Shown: positions 46,601 through 54,997 of the stretch, in pieces
Position numbering within the stretch: the first letter of the stretch is position 1
How the letters are laid out: each line of letters opens with the position of its first letter
Assembly: GCA_947172645.1 (NCBI GenBank)
Contig: CAMWBY010000008.1
Location: 97,957-161,956, forward strand
DNA: 64,000 bases
Reading direction: 5' to 3'
Source of the DNA: an uncultured Lachnospiraceae bacterium
GTDB taxonomy: Bacteria > Bacillota > Clostridia > Lachnospirales > Lachnospiraceae
Translations under genes and position numbers: made by a program
Notes under the pieces: model-generated
Seen by the model: the letters and a program-made list of their open reading frames with translations, nothing else
The model's database searches: none
Told to the model about the DNA's origin: nothing

Positions 46601-48415
46601 CTAATTGTCGTCCAGTTTCAAAACGCTCATAAAGGCGCTCTGGGGAATCTCCACATTGCCCACCTGGCGCATACGTTTCTTGCCTTCTTTCTGCTTCTCA
46701 AGCAGCTTCTTCTTACGGGTGATATCACCGCCATAGCACTTGGCGAGCACATCCTTGCGCATTGCCTTCACCGTCTCCCTGGCGATTATCTTGCCGCCTA
46801 CCGCCGCCTGAATCGGAATCTCAAAAAGATGCCTTGGAATCTCTTCCTTCAGCTTCTCACACATCTTCCTGCCCCGCTCATAGGCGCTGTCCGCGTGGAC
46901 AATAAACGACAGCGCATCCACCTCGTCATGGTTAATGAGAATGTCCAGTTTCACGAGCCTGGACTCTTCGTAGCCTTTCAACTCATAATCGAACGAAGCA
47001 TAGCCTCTGGAGCGGGATTTCAGGGCGTCAAAGAAATCATAGATAATCTCGTTCAGAGGCAGGTCGTATTTCAACAATGCCCTGGTCGCCTCGATATACT
47101 CCGTGCTGATATAGCGTCCCCTGCGTTCCTGGCACAACTGCATGATGGGGCCGATAAACTCCGTCGTCACCATAATCTCCGCGCTGACCACCGGCTCTTC
47201 CATATAGGCAATCTGGGACGGGTCAGGCAGGTTGGAAGGGTTGGTCAGTTCAATCATCTCCCCGTCCGTCTTGTGCACCCTGTAGATAACGCCCGGCGCA
47301 GTGGTCACCAAATCCAGGTTGTACTCCCTCTCCAGACGCTCCTGTATGATTTCCAGATGCAAAAGCCCAAGAAATCCGCACCTGAATCCAAAACCCAGAG
47401 CGATGGAAGTCTCCGGCTCATAGTTCAGGGAAGCGTCGTTTAGCTTCAATTTCTCCAGGGCATCCCGCAGGTCAGGATACTTCGCCCCGTCGGCAGGATA
47501 CATGCCGCAGTACACCATGGAGTTCACTTTCTTATAGCCCGGAAGCGGCTCCGCGCAAGGACGGGCCACATCCGTAACCGTATCGCCCACCGCCGTATCC
47601 TTCACATTCTTAATAGAAGCGGTCAGATAGCCTACCATGCCTGCGGACAGCTCGTCACAGGGAATAAACTGTCCCGCGCCGAAATACCCTACCTCTACCA
47701 CCTCCGCGGTTGCGCCGGTAGCCATCATCTTAATCGCAGTGCCTTTCTTAACCCGTCCTTCCATAATACGGCAAAATACGATGACGCCCTTGTAGGAATC
47801 ATATACGGAATCAAAAATCAACGCCTGGAGAGGGTTGTCCGGGCTGCCTCCCGGCGCGGGGATTTTCTCCACAACCGCCTCTAAGACTTCCTCGATTCCA
47901 ATGCCGTTCTTGGCGGAAATTAACGGCGCATCCTGCGCCTCTATGCCAATCACGTCCTCGATTTCATTCTTCACACGCTCCGGCTCGGCGCTTGGCAAGT
48001 CAATCTTGTTGATGACCGGGAACACATCCAGGTCATGGTCCAGGGCCAGATAGACATTGGCAAGCGTCTGGGCCTCTATCCCCTGGGCTGCGTCCACCAC
48101 CAGGATTGCCCCGTCGCAGGCCGCCAGGGAACGGCTCACCTCATAGTTGAAGTCCACATGGCCGGGCGTATCGATGAGATTTAAGATATACTCGTTCCCG
48201 TCCTTGGCATTGTAGACGATGCGGACCGTCTGTGCCTTGATGGTGATGCCCCGTTCCCGCTCAAGCTCCATGTTGTCAAGCACCTGCGCCTGCATCTCCC
48301 TGCTTGTCAGAAGTCCCGTCTTCTCTATAATCCTGTCAGCCAACGTCGACTTACCATGGTCGATGTGGGCTACTATACAAAAGTTCCTTATTTTGCTCTG
48401 GTCTATGGCCGCCAT
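46601..48415 (-). CDS. lepA: LepA, elongation factor 4
   Basis: A 604-residue translational GTPase that binds the ribosome and affects initiation and back-translocation. G1 AHIDHGKST (about 16-24), G3 DTPGHVDF (about 82) and G4 NKIDLPSA (about 136) are intact. The C-terminal LepA-specific domain with [20 protein letters not shown] and [20 protein letters not shown] is complete. Length is typical. Confidence 0.98.
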   Translation of the reverse strand: MAAIDQSKIRNFCIVAHIDHGKSTLADRIIEKTGLLTSREMQAQVLDNMELERERGITIKAQTVRIVYNAKDGNEYILNLIDTPGHVDFNYEVSRSLAACDGAILVVDAAQGIEAQTLANVYLALDHDLDVFPVINKIDLPSAEPERVKNEIEDVIGIEAQDAPLISAKNGIGIEEVLEAVVEKIPAPGGSPDNPLQALIFDSVYDSYKGVIVFCRIMEGRVKKGTAIKMMATGATAEVVEVGYFGAGQFIPCDELSAGMVGYLTASIKNVKDTAVGDTVTDVARPCAEPLPGYKKVNSMVYCGMYPADGAKYPDLRDALEKLKLNDASLNYEPETSIALGFGFRCGFLGLLHLEIIQERLEREYNLDLVTTAPGVIYRVHKTDGEMIELTNPSNLPDPSQIAYMEEPVVSAEIMVTTEFIGPIMQLCQERRGRYISTEYIEATRALLKYDLPLNEIIYDFFDALKSRSRGYASFDYELKGYEESRLVKLDILINHDEVDALSFIVHADSAYERGRKMCEKLKEEIPRHLFEIPIQAAVGGKIIARETVKAMRKDVLAKCYGGDITRKKKLLEKQKEGKKRMRQVGNVEIPQSAFMSVLKLDDN

Positions 48416-48554
48416 AAACTTCCTCCTCTTATCGTACTGCCCTGTATAATCAATTCATTCATATTCGATGTATTAGTATACCAAATCCCTGAAAAGATGT
48501 CCACTGCCCATAGCCCTCGGATATCACTCCCTGCAACAGTTCGGCCTTCGGATA

Positions 48555-49868
48555 TCACTCCCTCACCGGCTCCGCCCCGCTCAGCACCAGATGAAGCACG
48601 TGGGCAAGAGGGTCGCAGGCGTTCTTCGCCTCCTCAAGCGTATTGTTCTGGGCGCCAAGTTCTATGAGTAACGTCTTAGGGCACAGATGCATATTGTAGC
48701 GGTAGGCTTTCAGATAAACCCTTCTGGCTAACCCCGGATAGTACTCGTTGCACGCCGCCTGCATCTGGAAAGAAAAGGCAAGGTTATCCGCCAGGTTCTG
48801 ATTCTCCAGGTATTCAATTTCCCCCTTGGCCGTCCGGCTTAATCCGTTAAAAAACATAAACTGCGCCGTGGGCCTGCCCTGTAGGTTCATCACCAGCCTC
48901 TTGTCCTCGGGCATGGCGTCTCTATGTAAGTCAATCACCACCTCCACCGAAGGATTTTCCGCAAGCAGCTTCTCGATTGCCGGAAGGGAATTGCTGTACG
49001 CATAGTCCCGGGACTCCTTGTCATAGCTCTCCGTGTGGTGTATCACATTGTACCCGTAGCGTTCCCGCAGCACCGTGGCCAAATATTCTCCCACGCCCAC
49101 GATGCTTGCAGATTCGTCGCCTTCCGGAGAATCTGCAAACCTCTCCTGGGAATGGGTGTGGTAAATCAGAATCTGGGGACTGTCCGGGCCGCCCTGCATA
49201 CGCATGTCCTTGGAAAGAAGTTTGTCTGCCTGCAAAAGTTCCTCGCCTGCTTTCGTGGTGCTGTCCACGGCATAGAACGCTTTCACAAGCTCTTCATAGC
49301 TTTCCAGTTCCTCCCATCGGTAACTGTAGCTTTTATTTTCCACAGGCGTAAACTCCGCCGGCTGCTCCTCTTTTACATTCTCCTGCTCTTCCTCCGGCTC
49401 CTTGTCCTGCGCCGCCCGGTTCTCCTGGTACATGCCGTTCTCCGCAAGCAAAGCGTCCGCAAGGCCCTGCTCCAGATGCATAGCGTCCTCGCCATACTCC
49501 AGTTCCCCCTCGGATACGGACTTGTGGTCCTCGTCGCTGCCCTCTAACATCAACAGCCGGGCATAGTCGCTCTCCGCCGCCGTGTCCTGCGCCCCCGCCG
49601 TCTCCATGCCATAGAGAAAAACAGGGTATTGTACAAGCAGCCACCGGTCATATACGCCGCCCGCCGTCCGTTCCCCGTTTCCCTGGCCCATCATGCAAAG
49701 GACAGGCAAATAAGGTTCCATCATCTTATTTTGTACCCATCCTGTAAATAACCCGCCACCATCCGCCTCCTCCTCTTTTGTCCCCATAAATTCCGACAAA
49801 ACAAAGAAAACAGATGCGATAACAAGTGTTATTATCATTATTTTTATTATCTTTTTTTTCATGTCCAT
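48555..49868 (-). CDS. spoIIP: SpoIIP, stage II sporulation protein P
   Basis: A 437-residue cell-wall hydrolase of the SpoIID-SpoIIM-SpoIIP engulfment machine. A membrane helix (about 6-27) anchors it. The extracellular N-half (about 90-190) is Glu-rich and variable. The catalytic domain shows ILIYHTHSQERFADS (about 233-247), VEVVIDLHRDAMPED (about 300-314) and LIELGAQNNTLEEAKN (about 402-417), with metal-binding His and Glu in place. It lies between gpr and lepA as in many Firmicutes. Confidence 0.94.
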   Translation of the reverse strand: MDMKKKIIKIMIITLVIASVFFVLSEFMGTKEEEADGGGLFTGWVQNKMMEPYLPVLCMMGQGNGERTAGGVYDRWLLVQYPVFLYGMETAGAQDTAAESDYARLLMLEGSDEDHKSVSEGELEYGEDAMHLEQGLADALLAENGMYQENRAAQDKEPEEEQENVKEEQPAEFTPVENKSYSYRWEELESYEELVKAFYAVDSTTKAGEELLQADKLLSKDMRMQGGPDSPQILIYHTHSQERFADSPEGDESASIVGVGEYLATVLRERYGYNVIHHTESYDKESRDYAYSNSLPAIEKLLAENPSVEVVIDLHRDAMPEDKRLVMNLQGRPTAQFMFFNGLSRTAKGEIEYLENQNLADNLAFSFQMQAACNEYYPGLARRVYLKAYRYNMHLCPKTLLIELGAQNNTLEEAKNACDPLAHVLHLVLSGAEPVRE

Positions 49869-49931
49869 ACAAATCCCACATGCCAGGACCAGCCCTGGCC
49901 TAATCTATATATATGCGGTATGGACATAGCT

Positions 49932-50810
49932 TCATGACTCCTCGATACCGTTTAGCGCCTTGTTGATGCCGTCGCAAAGAATATGGCTAATCTGCTGAAT
50001 CTGCTGGTCCACATCCTTGGTTGTGACGTACATGTTATTGAGTTCTTTCAGAGTAACCGGACGTTCTCCCATAGCGTCCCCCACAATCGTTGCCGCATCC
50101 ACCACAGTGGGCACGCCAAGGGCCAGTACCGGCACATGAAGGCTCTCCTGGGTGATGGCGTTGCGGTGGTTCCCCACACCCGACCCCGGATGGATTCCCG
50201 TATTGGTAATCTGTATGGTACGGTTCAGCCTCTTGGTGGAGCGCGCCGCAAGCGCGTCGATGACGATAACCAGGTCTGGTTTCGTCTCGCTGATGACACC
50301 CTTGATAATCTCCGCCGACTCCATACCGGTCTTGGCCATGACGCCGGGCACCAGGCTGCTGACCTGATGCATCTTGGAACGGTTATATGCCACTTTACCG
50401 TACTCCCGCACAATATGCCTGTTGACAAAAAGGTTATCCGCCACATTGGGCCCCAGGGAATCCGCCGTCACCTCTCTATTTCCCAATCCCACTACCAGAA
50501 TCGACTGTTCCCTGTCCGGTTCAGGCAATATGCCCTGAATCTCCCGCGCCAGAATCTCCGAAATCTCCTGGTGGTAATCCTCCTCCGGCTCGGTCATGGC
50601 AGGAGCCTCCAACGTGATATAGACTCCCATCGGTTTTCCAAGCATCTTTGCGCCGTTCTTCGTCTCCACTACGACCTTAGTGATATGCACGTCGCTCGTC
50701 TCATCATAATGTTCCTCCACCGTGACGCCATGCAGCCCGTCCGCTTTGTCCTCGATACTCTCTCTGGCTTCCAACGCCAAGTCCGTCCTGACTGTCGACC
50801 AGCTATCCAT
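49932..50810 (-). CDS. gpr: GPR, germination protease
   Basis: A 292-residue aspartic-type protease that degrades small acid-soluble spore proteins at germination. MDSWSTVRTDLALEARESIE begins with the short propeptide region. LVVGLGNREVTADSLGPNVA and VIVIDALAARSTKRLNRTIQ contain the catalytic acidic residues. Length is slightly short of the ~370 of B. subtilis but usual in Clostridia. AGGAGAATGAC precedes the ATG at 50810. I saw no clear forespore sigma promoter upstream. Confidence 0.95.
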   Translation of the reverse strand: MDSWSTVRTDLALEARESIEDKADGLHGVTVEEHYDETSDVHITKVVVETKNGAKMLGKPMGVYITLEAPAMTEPEEDYHQEISEILAREIQGILPEPDREQSILVVGLGNREVTADSLGPNVADNLFVNRHIVREYGKVAYNRSKMHQVSSLVPGVMAKTGMESAEIIKGVISETKPDLVIVIDALAARSTKRLNRTIQITNTGIHPGSGVGNHRNAITQESLHVPVLALGVPTVVDAATIVGDAMGERPVTLKELNNMYVTTKDVDQQIQQISHILCDGINKALNGIEES

Positions 50811-50956
50811 GTCATTCTCCTCATTTCCCGCATTTTTATCTTACTATATGCGTATATTTATAGGTTTGTTCCTGTTTGTATATTGCCGTATCAGTACACC
50901 GGCTGAATAATATTGATGCTGCCTTCTATTTTTTGCAAAAATAAACAAAATATGTA

Positions 50957-50985
50957 TTGACATCATGATTCTCATAAACTACAAT
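50957..50985 (+). promoter_or_regulatory. Predicted sigma-A promoter of rpsT
   Basis: TTGACA (50957-50962), 17-base spacer, TACAAT (50980-50985). The leader of about 80 bases contains a GACGT...ACGTC-type hairpin (about 51008-51039) before the GGAGGTG ribosome site. It is divergent from gpr. Confidence 0.75.
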
Positions 50986-51072
50986 AATATGCGTGTGTTT
51001 CCATTAAGACGTCCGTGTCCGGCTTTAATGAGACACGTCCAAACATAGACAATCGTAATCGGAGGTGTGACC

Positions 51073-51336
51073 ATGGCTAATATCAAATCTGCAAAGAAAA
51101 GAATCTTAGTAAACAAGACCAAAGCTGACAGAAATAAGGCAGTGAAGTCCAGCGTGAAGACTGCTATCAAGAAAGTATACGCAGCGATTGATTCCAACGA
51201 TAAGGATGCTGCTAAGACGGCTCTTATCGCCGCTACGTCTGCACTGGACAAGGCCGCTAAGAAGGGCGTATTCCACAAGAATACTTCTGCAAGGAAAATA
51301 TCCCGCCTGACAGTCGCTGTCAACAAAATGGCATAA
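51073..51336 (+). CDS. rpsT: 30S ribosomal protein S20
   Basis: An 87-residue basic helical protein, MANIKSAKKRILVNKTKADR and following, binding 16S rRNA early in assembly. ATG 51073 follows GGAGGTG; a GTG six bases earlier is part of that ribosome site. Divergent orientation next to gpr is conserved in Firmicutes. A strong terminator follows at 51364. Confidence 0.97.
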   Translation: MANIKSAKKRILVNKTKADRNKAVKSSVKTAIKKVYAAIDSNDKDAAKTALIAATSALDKAAKKGVFHKNTSARKISRLTVAVNKMA

Positions 51337-51363
51337 TAAAATGAAGAGACTTTCTATATAAAA

Positions 51364-51396
51364 AACACTTCCCACCGCCACGGGAAGTGTTTTTTT
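51364..51396 (+). terminator. rpsT rho-independent terminator
   Basis: A perfect 10-bp stem, AACACTTCCC (51364-51373) and GGGAAGTGTT (51382-51391), followed by a run of T to 51396. It ends 28 bases after rpsT begins its 3' flank. Confidence 0.9.
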
Positions 51397-51398
51397 AG

Positions 51399-51491
51399 CT
51401 TATTAGGAAAGTACGCCGTAATGTGGTAAGATGCCAACAAGAATTTGTGAAGCAAATTCTTGCAAAGTTGGCCGCCGGGCCAACTTTTTTT
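51399..51491 (+). repeat. Hairpin repeat element copy 1 (CTTATTAGGAAAGT tag)
   Basis: It starts with CTTATTAGGAAAGT (51399-51412) two bases after the rpsT terminator T run. It then holds AAGAATTTG-TGAAG-CAAATTCTT (51439-51461) and AAGTTGGCC-GCCG-GGCCAACTT (51465-51486) followed by a T run. The same 14-base tag, also two bases after a terminator T run, occurs inverted at 54488-54501. It may be a mobile repetitive element or a short terminated RNA. Confidence 0.5.
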
Positions 51492-51542
51492 ATATTTCCG
51501 ATGAATGTGCAAAAAGGCGTAAAAAATCCTCTTGCGCCCGGA

Positions 51543-52418
51543 TTAACGGCTGTGGCCTCCTCCTCCATGGCTTCCGCCACCACCGCCGCTGTGTCCGCCG
51601 CCACCACTGTGCCCACCGCTGCTTCTCTGAATCCGGTGCTTCACCACGGACTTGCGCAGGAAAGCGTCCTCCCTCGCCCGGAACTGAGGTTTCCGGCCCG
51701 CCACATATGTAACTGCCGTTGTGGTCCTTCCCCCGCGTTTCGGCCTGATGTTATAAGATATAAATATAACACCTGCTATGATTCCGGCAATCCACGGGAC
51801 GCTGCCCGGCACATAGATGTTAAATAAGCGCATTCCCGTCATATCATAGTAGAAATCATTGATATAAGTCTTGTAAGCCCGATAGGGATTGTGCTCTATA
51901 TAACGATATACGTTATCTAAAATATGGTTGACTGAGGCGTCCGAATAGGCGTCTTTCACCTTGCCTGTAGTACACAACCAAGTATAGATGCTGCCGTCCG
52001 CTTCCCTGTACCAATTGTCAACCAGCAGGACGCCGTCACCGTTTGGTCTGTCATATCCGAAGTTGTTGTCCTCATAGAAATTCTCCGCATAAATCCGCAC
52101 AAACTCACTGTAATCTGCATAGGGTTCTATTTCCCGCGCATAATCTTCCAGCGATTCCTGCAAGGTCACCAGGATAATATCGCATCCCGTCTGTTTCTCC
52201 CGTCTGGCAATCAGTTCCCTTAGTTTAGCCTCCTCCTTGTCGGTCAGCACATCTCCATAATCGAATACGCGCTCCTTGCTCTTGCACTGTGTATTGGTTC
52301 TCTCATACCCCGCCGCCCTGGAAATTGCAAGGTGCCCTCCGCTTACCACTGCATAAACTAATAACATAACACCCACTACGATATATAGCCATTTAAAATA
52401 ATGAAAATATTCCCTCAT
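51543..52418 (-). CDS. TPM-domain membrane protein with Gly/Ser/His-rich tail
   Basis: A 291-residue protein: N-terminal helix (about 10-30), a TPM domain (about 48-180; VFDYGDVLTDKEEAKLREL, FGYDRPNGDGVLLVDNWYRE), a second helix (about 205-228) and a C-terminal low-complexity tail of Gly, Ser and His (about 268-291) typical of these proteins. TPM proteins have phosphatase or repair-associated roles in plants and unclear roles in bacteria. It follows the zinc-ribbon gene by 18 bases and is probably co-transcribed with it. Confidence 0.85.
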   Translation of the reverse strand: MREYFHYFKWLYIVVGVMLLVYAVVSGGHLAISRAAGYERTNTQCKSKERVFDYGDVLTDKEEAKLRELIARREKQTGCDIILVTLQESLEDYAREIEPYADYSEFVRIYAENFYEDNNFGYDRPNGDGVLLVDNWYREADGSIYTWLCTTGKVKDAYSDASVNHILDNVYRYIEHNPYRAYKTYINDFYYDMTGMRLFNIYVPGSVPWIAGIIAGVIFISYNIRPKRGGRTTTAVTYVAGRKPQFRAREDAFLRKSVVKHRIQRSSGGHSGGGGHSGGGGGSHGGGGHSR

Positions 52419-52436
52419 ATCCTTTCCTACTCCCTC

Positions 52437-53420
52437 CTATAAGATTTCCAGTATCCTTATCCCAAGGGCACAAATTGCAGTGACTGCCGCAAACACGGAA
52501 AGGCCGTAACTTATCACTTTCACGGCAGAGACAGGCGTGGCGCCTATCACCTTGCCGGTCTGTCCGTTCACATGAAACTCGTATGTTTTGCCCTGGTAAC
52601 GGTAAAGATACTGCCACACCGGCATCAGCGCATAATTTACGCCCGCCCGCTGCAGATTCAAATCTTTTCGGTGGGGTATGATTGTATCGTATCCATTCAA
52701 AGACTCCCGCATCAATTCCTCAGAGGCATTGCGCGCTTTTGTCTGCGCGCGCCCTTCTAGCTGTGCCGCCCCCTGATTGTAAACCTCCCCGTAGAAACCG
52801 GACATATATTTGGGGTCAAATCCCTGCAGCATCCGGTAATCGTAAGGCTCCATCAAGTCCATCGTGCCGTCATCCATCCTGTAGGAAGCGTCCACGGGAA
52901 TCCTGTCAAAATCCAAGTCCATCTTGCGCAGCACCGCATAATAGGACGTCTCTATGTATTCCGTGTCCCCATTCGTCCACCGCCTCGTCTTCGTTCCTTC
53001 CCCCGCGAAATCATAACATGCCCGGTAGTCATACATCCAAAAGGGAACATAGATGCCCACCATTGTCTCCAGGCTTTTCGCCGACATAAAACCCGACGGC
53101 GTAAACAGGCGCTTCTTAAATTCTCTGTCCATAGCCTGCACCGCACCGTCCTTATTGACCCGGAAAGGGAGAATCATATGGGGTTCGTAGACTCCCTCCA
53201 CCCGCTCGTTGAATACGATGTAGCTTCCGCAATGCTCGCACCGCCCTGCCGAAGCATACTCCTGCACCATGACCGGGGCGCCGCAATTGACGCACTGCGT
53301 CATCGTCCCACTCTGTATGATATCCTCACTGTCCTCGCTCTCGCAGTGGGGGCAGTACATTCTCCCTCTGCCCGGCTCGTACACCACATTGCCGCCGCAA
53401 TTCTTACATTTAAATAACAT
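52437..53420 (-). CDS. Zinc-ribbon membrane protein
   Basis: A 327-residue protein with two or three N-terminal zinc knuckles (CKNCGGNV...CPHC, then CVNCGAP...CEHCGSY, about 5-70). A cytoplasmic domain follows (IYVPFWMYDYRACYDFAGEG; YMSGFYGEVYNQGAAQLEGR) and one C-terminal membrane helix (about 300-322). Such proteins are often labelled primosomal-N'-like or TFIIB-type zinc ribbon without functional support. The ATG at 53420 follows GGGGGG. Pairing with a TPM gene suggests an envelope or stress role. Function unknown. Confidence 0.75.
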   Translation of the reverse strand: MLFKCKNCGGNVVYEPGRGRMYCPHCESEDSEDIIQSGTMTQCVNCGAPVMVQEYASAGRCEHCGSYIVFNERVEGVYEPHMILPFRVNKDGAVQAMDREFKKRLFTPSGFMSAKSLETMVGIYVPFWMYDYRACYDFAGEGTKTRRWTNGDTEYIETSYYAVLRKMDLDFDRIPVDASYRMDDGTMDLMEPYDYRMLQGFDPKYMSGFYGEVYNQGAAQLEGRAQTKARNASEELMRESLNGYDTIIPHRKDLNLQRAGVNYALMPVWQYLYRYQGKTYEFHVNGQTGKVIGATPVSAVKVISYGLSVFAAVTAICALGIRILEIL

Positions 53421-53562
53421 ATCTTCGTCCCCCCCTGTGCCCGTCACGCGGTTCGGCCATCCAGGCACTTCTCAGGTCTCTTTTTATCTTCTTATACATT
53501 TTAACAGAAAAGATGTCAAAAAAACATACTTTTTTCTGTGTCTGCCCTATCATATGCGATTA

Positions 53563-54156
53563 TCAACCAATCATCAGGCGCACCGCCTCTATGATACTTA
53601 ACACGCCAAATGCCGCGAAGATAAAGAAGGACAGCAGGTTCAACGCCCGCGCAGGTATCTTGCTTTTGAGCGCGACCCCGGCTATCAGGCCAAGCAAATC
53701 CGCCAGAATCAGGCCGAGCGTACAGCCGAAGAAAACAGCGGCTGCATTTGCCAGACTGTGGTTCGTATAATTTGCAGCCAGCGTGATGGCGGAAAGCTGC
53801 GTCTTATCCCCCAATTCCCCGATAAAAAAAGAACCAAAAATAGCAAGGATGGGCCCCAGGCTATGCTTCATCTCTTTCTGCTGCTCCTCCTCTTCCTCGT
53901 CGCCTTTCAGGGCGGAAAAGGCAAACCAGAAGAAAGCGGCCCCCGCCACCAGTTTGATGACCCGCATGTCAAGATAGCTGCTCAGCGCTGCGCCCACGCC
54001 CACCGCCATCAGGTTTAACACCACCGTGGCAAGCCATGTGCCGGTCAGGATATGGGGTATCTTATACTTGCCCGCCATGGCCACCAGTAGAAGCTGCGTC
54101 TTGTCTCCCATCTCTGCAATGAAAATCGTGAACAGAACCGTCAAAAAAATAACCAT
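53563..54156 (-). CDS. UPF0016/GDT1-family manganese (cation) transporter
   Basis: A 197-residue protein with six membrane helices in two homologous halves. Each half carries the family signature: AEMGDKTQLLLVAM (about 14) and GELGDKTQLSAITL (about 115), whose acidic residues bind the ion. A Glu-rich cytoplasmic loop (about 85-92) joins them. Members (human TMEM165, yeast Gdt1, bacterial MneA) move Mn2+ or Ca2+; bacterial ones export Mn2+. A yybP-ykoY Mn2+ riboswitch lies upstream, which strongly supports manganese. A MITE-like insertion begins only 32 bases before the start. Confidence 0.92.
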   Translation of the reverse strand: MVIFLTVLFTIFIAEMGDKTQLLLVAMAGKYKIPHILTGTWLATVVLNLMAVGVGAALSSYLDMRVIKLVAGAAFFWFAFSALKGDEEEEEQQKEMKHSLGPILAIFGSFFIGELGDKTQLSAITLAANYTNHSLANAAAVFFGCTLGLILADLLGLIAGVALKSKIPARALNLLSFFIFAAFGVLSIIEAVRLMIG

Positions 54157-54175
54157 CGTTTTTCTCCTTTCTTTC

Positions 54176-54416
54176 GTAAAAAATATTTAGACAATTGCGA
54201 AACTTCTTTAATGTTATTGAAATTGCACAAACAGCAAACCAACACAGACACGCTTGCGCTCCGTTCCAAACGTAGTGGTACTAGGCTCGAAAGTTGCTAT
54301 GCAACTTTTTACCTCGCCAAGTACCAACGTTTTCCAAGGGTCTGCTTATGGTTATGCTATTTGCACAATCATATTAACGTTGAAATCAGTTTCGCAATTA
54401 TCTAGTAAAAAATATT
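54176..54416. mobile_element. MITE-like element with 12-bp target duplication
   Basis: The element proper is 54188-54404 (217 bp). Its terminal inverted repeats, TAGACAATTGCGAAACT (54188-54204) and the complement of TAGATAATTGCGAAACT (54388-54404), match at 16 of 17. It is flanked by a perfect direct repeat GTAAAAAATATT (54176-54187 and 54405-54416). The interior continues as a long imperfect hairpin with GTTGCTATGCAAC near the centre. No transposase is encoded. A 10-12 bp duplication is seen with IS4/IS231-type transposases; the parent is not in this window. Confidence 0.82.
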
Positions 54417-54429
54417 AGGTGTTGCGCAT

Positions 54430-54501
54430 AAAAAAACGAGCATAGCTCGTTTACGAGCTCCGCTTCGCGGACTCGAATAAACCGAGAACTTTCCTAATAA
54501 G
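54430..54501 (-). repeat. Hairpin repeat element copy 2 (CTTATTAGGAAAGT tag)
   Basis: Reading on the minus strand: CTTATTAGGAAAGT (54501-54488), then a CCGCGAAGCGG-centred hairpin, then ACGAGC-TAT-GCTCGT (54450-54436 region) followed by seven T (54436-54430), which looks like a second terminator. It starts two bases after the riboswitch terminator T run, the same relation as copy 1 has to the rpsT terminator. A weaker relative may lie at 54737-54795. Confidence 0.5.
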
Positions 54502-54503
54502 AT

Positions 54504-54546
54504 AAAAAAGGAACAGATACCATGCAGTATCTATCCCTGAAATTCC
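54504..54546 (-). terminator. Riboswitch expression-platform terminator
   Basis: On the minus strand, AGATAC-TGCATG-GTATCT (54532-54515) is extended by flanking CAG/CTG and GGAA/TTCC pairing, then six T (54509-54504). It follows the aptamer by 34 bases, as expected for transcriptional control. Confidence 0.75.
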
Positions 54547-54580
54547 ATCTTAAGACACATGCACGGCACTCCCGCCACAC

Positions 54581-54717
54581 ATGAGTCTCACCAATTAAGA
54601 TATACCAGATACCGGTTCTGCTGCCAGTCAGGAACCTTCGTTCCCCGGCAAAACCGCCATCAGCATGTTGACATACCGCACTGGCTCTACATCCGCCAAT
54701 GCCGGTTACTCCCTCAT
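54581..54717 (-). ncRNA. yybP-ykoY manganese riboswitch aptamer
   Basis: On the minus strand ATGAG (54717-54713) pairs with CTCAT (54585-54581) as P1. Directly inside, GGAGTA faces GAGA as an internal loop, and then ACC pairs with GGT. This P1-GGAGUA/(A)GA arrangement, with GTCAACATGC (54672-54663) further in, is the yybP-ykoY architecture. The class senses Mn2+ and turns expression on. The ~840-base gap 54157-54997 also holds the promoter, terminator, repeats and MITE listed separately; between 54832 and 54997 I see nothing clear. Confidence 0.82.
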
Positions 54718-54802
54718 ATTTGTTATATTATCACTCGCAACACAGTTGCTCGTTAGCTTACGAAGTTCGCCCTTGCAAGCAAGCAAACTTCTTATAAGCT
54801 AT

Positions 54803-54831
54803 ATTATATCCAGATTATGTTAAAGAGTCAA
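54803..54831 (-). promoter_or_regulatory. Promoter of the Mn riboswitch-transporter transcript
   Basis: Minus strand TTGACT (54831-54826), 17-base spacer, TATAAT (54808-54803), almost consensus. Transcription would start near 54796, about 80 bases before the aptamer. The intervening RNA can form GAAGTT/AACTTC and GCAAC/GTTGC hairpins. Confidence 0.75.
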
Positions 54832-54997
54832 TTAAAATGACAATATTTTAAAAACATTTTAAATGCTTCCATTTCGGCGTATTCTCTGTTATACTAAGCC
54901 AAATATTGTATATCTGGCAGCATAATGTACCAGACTAACATATAGTAAGCGAAAAGCCGTACAAACTGTATTTTATTTGGCAGAAACGAGGGAAAAC

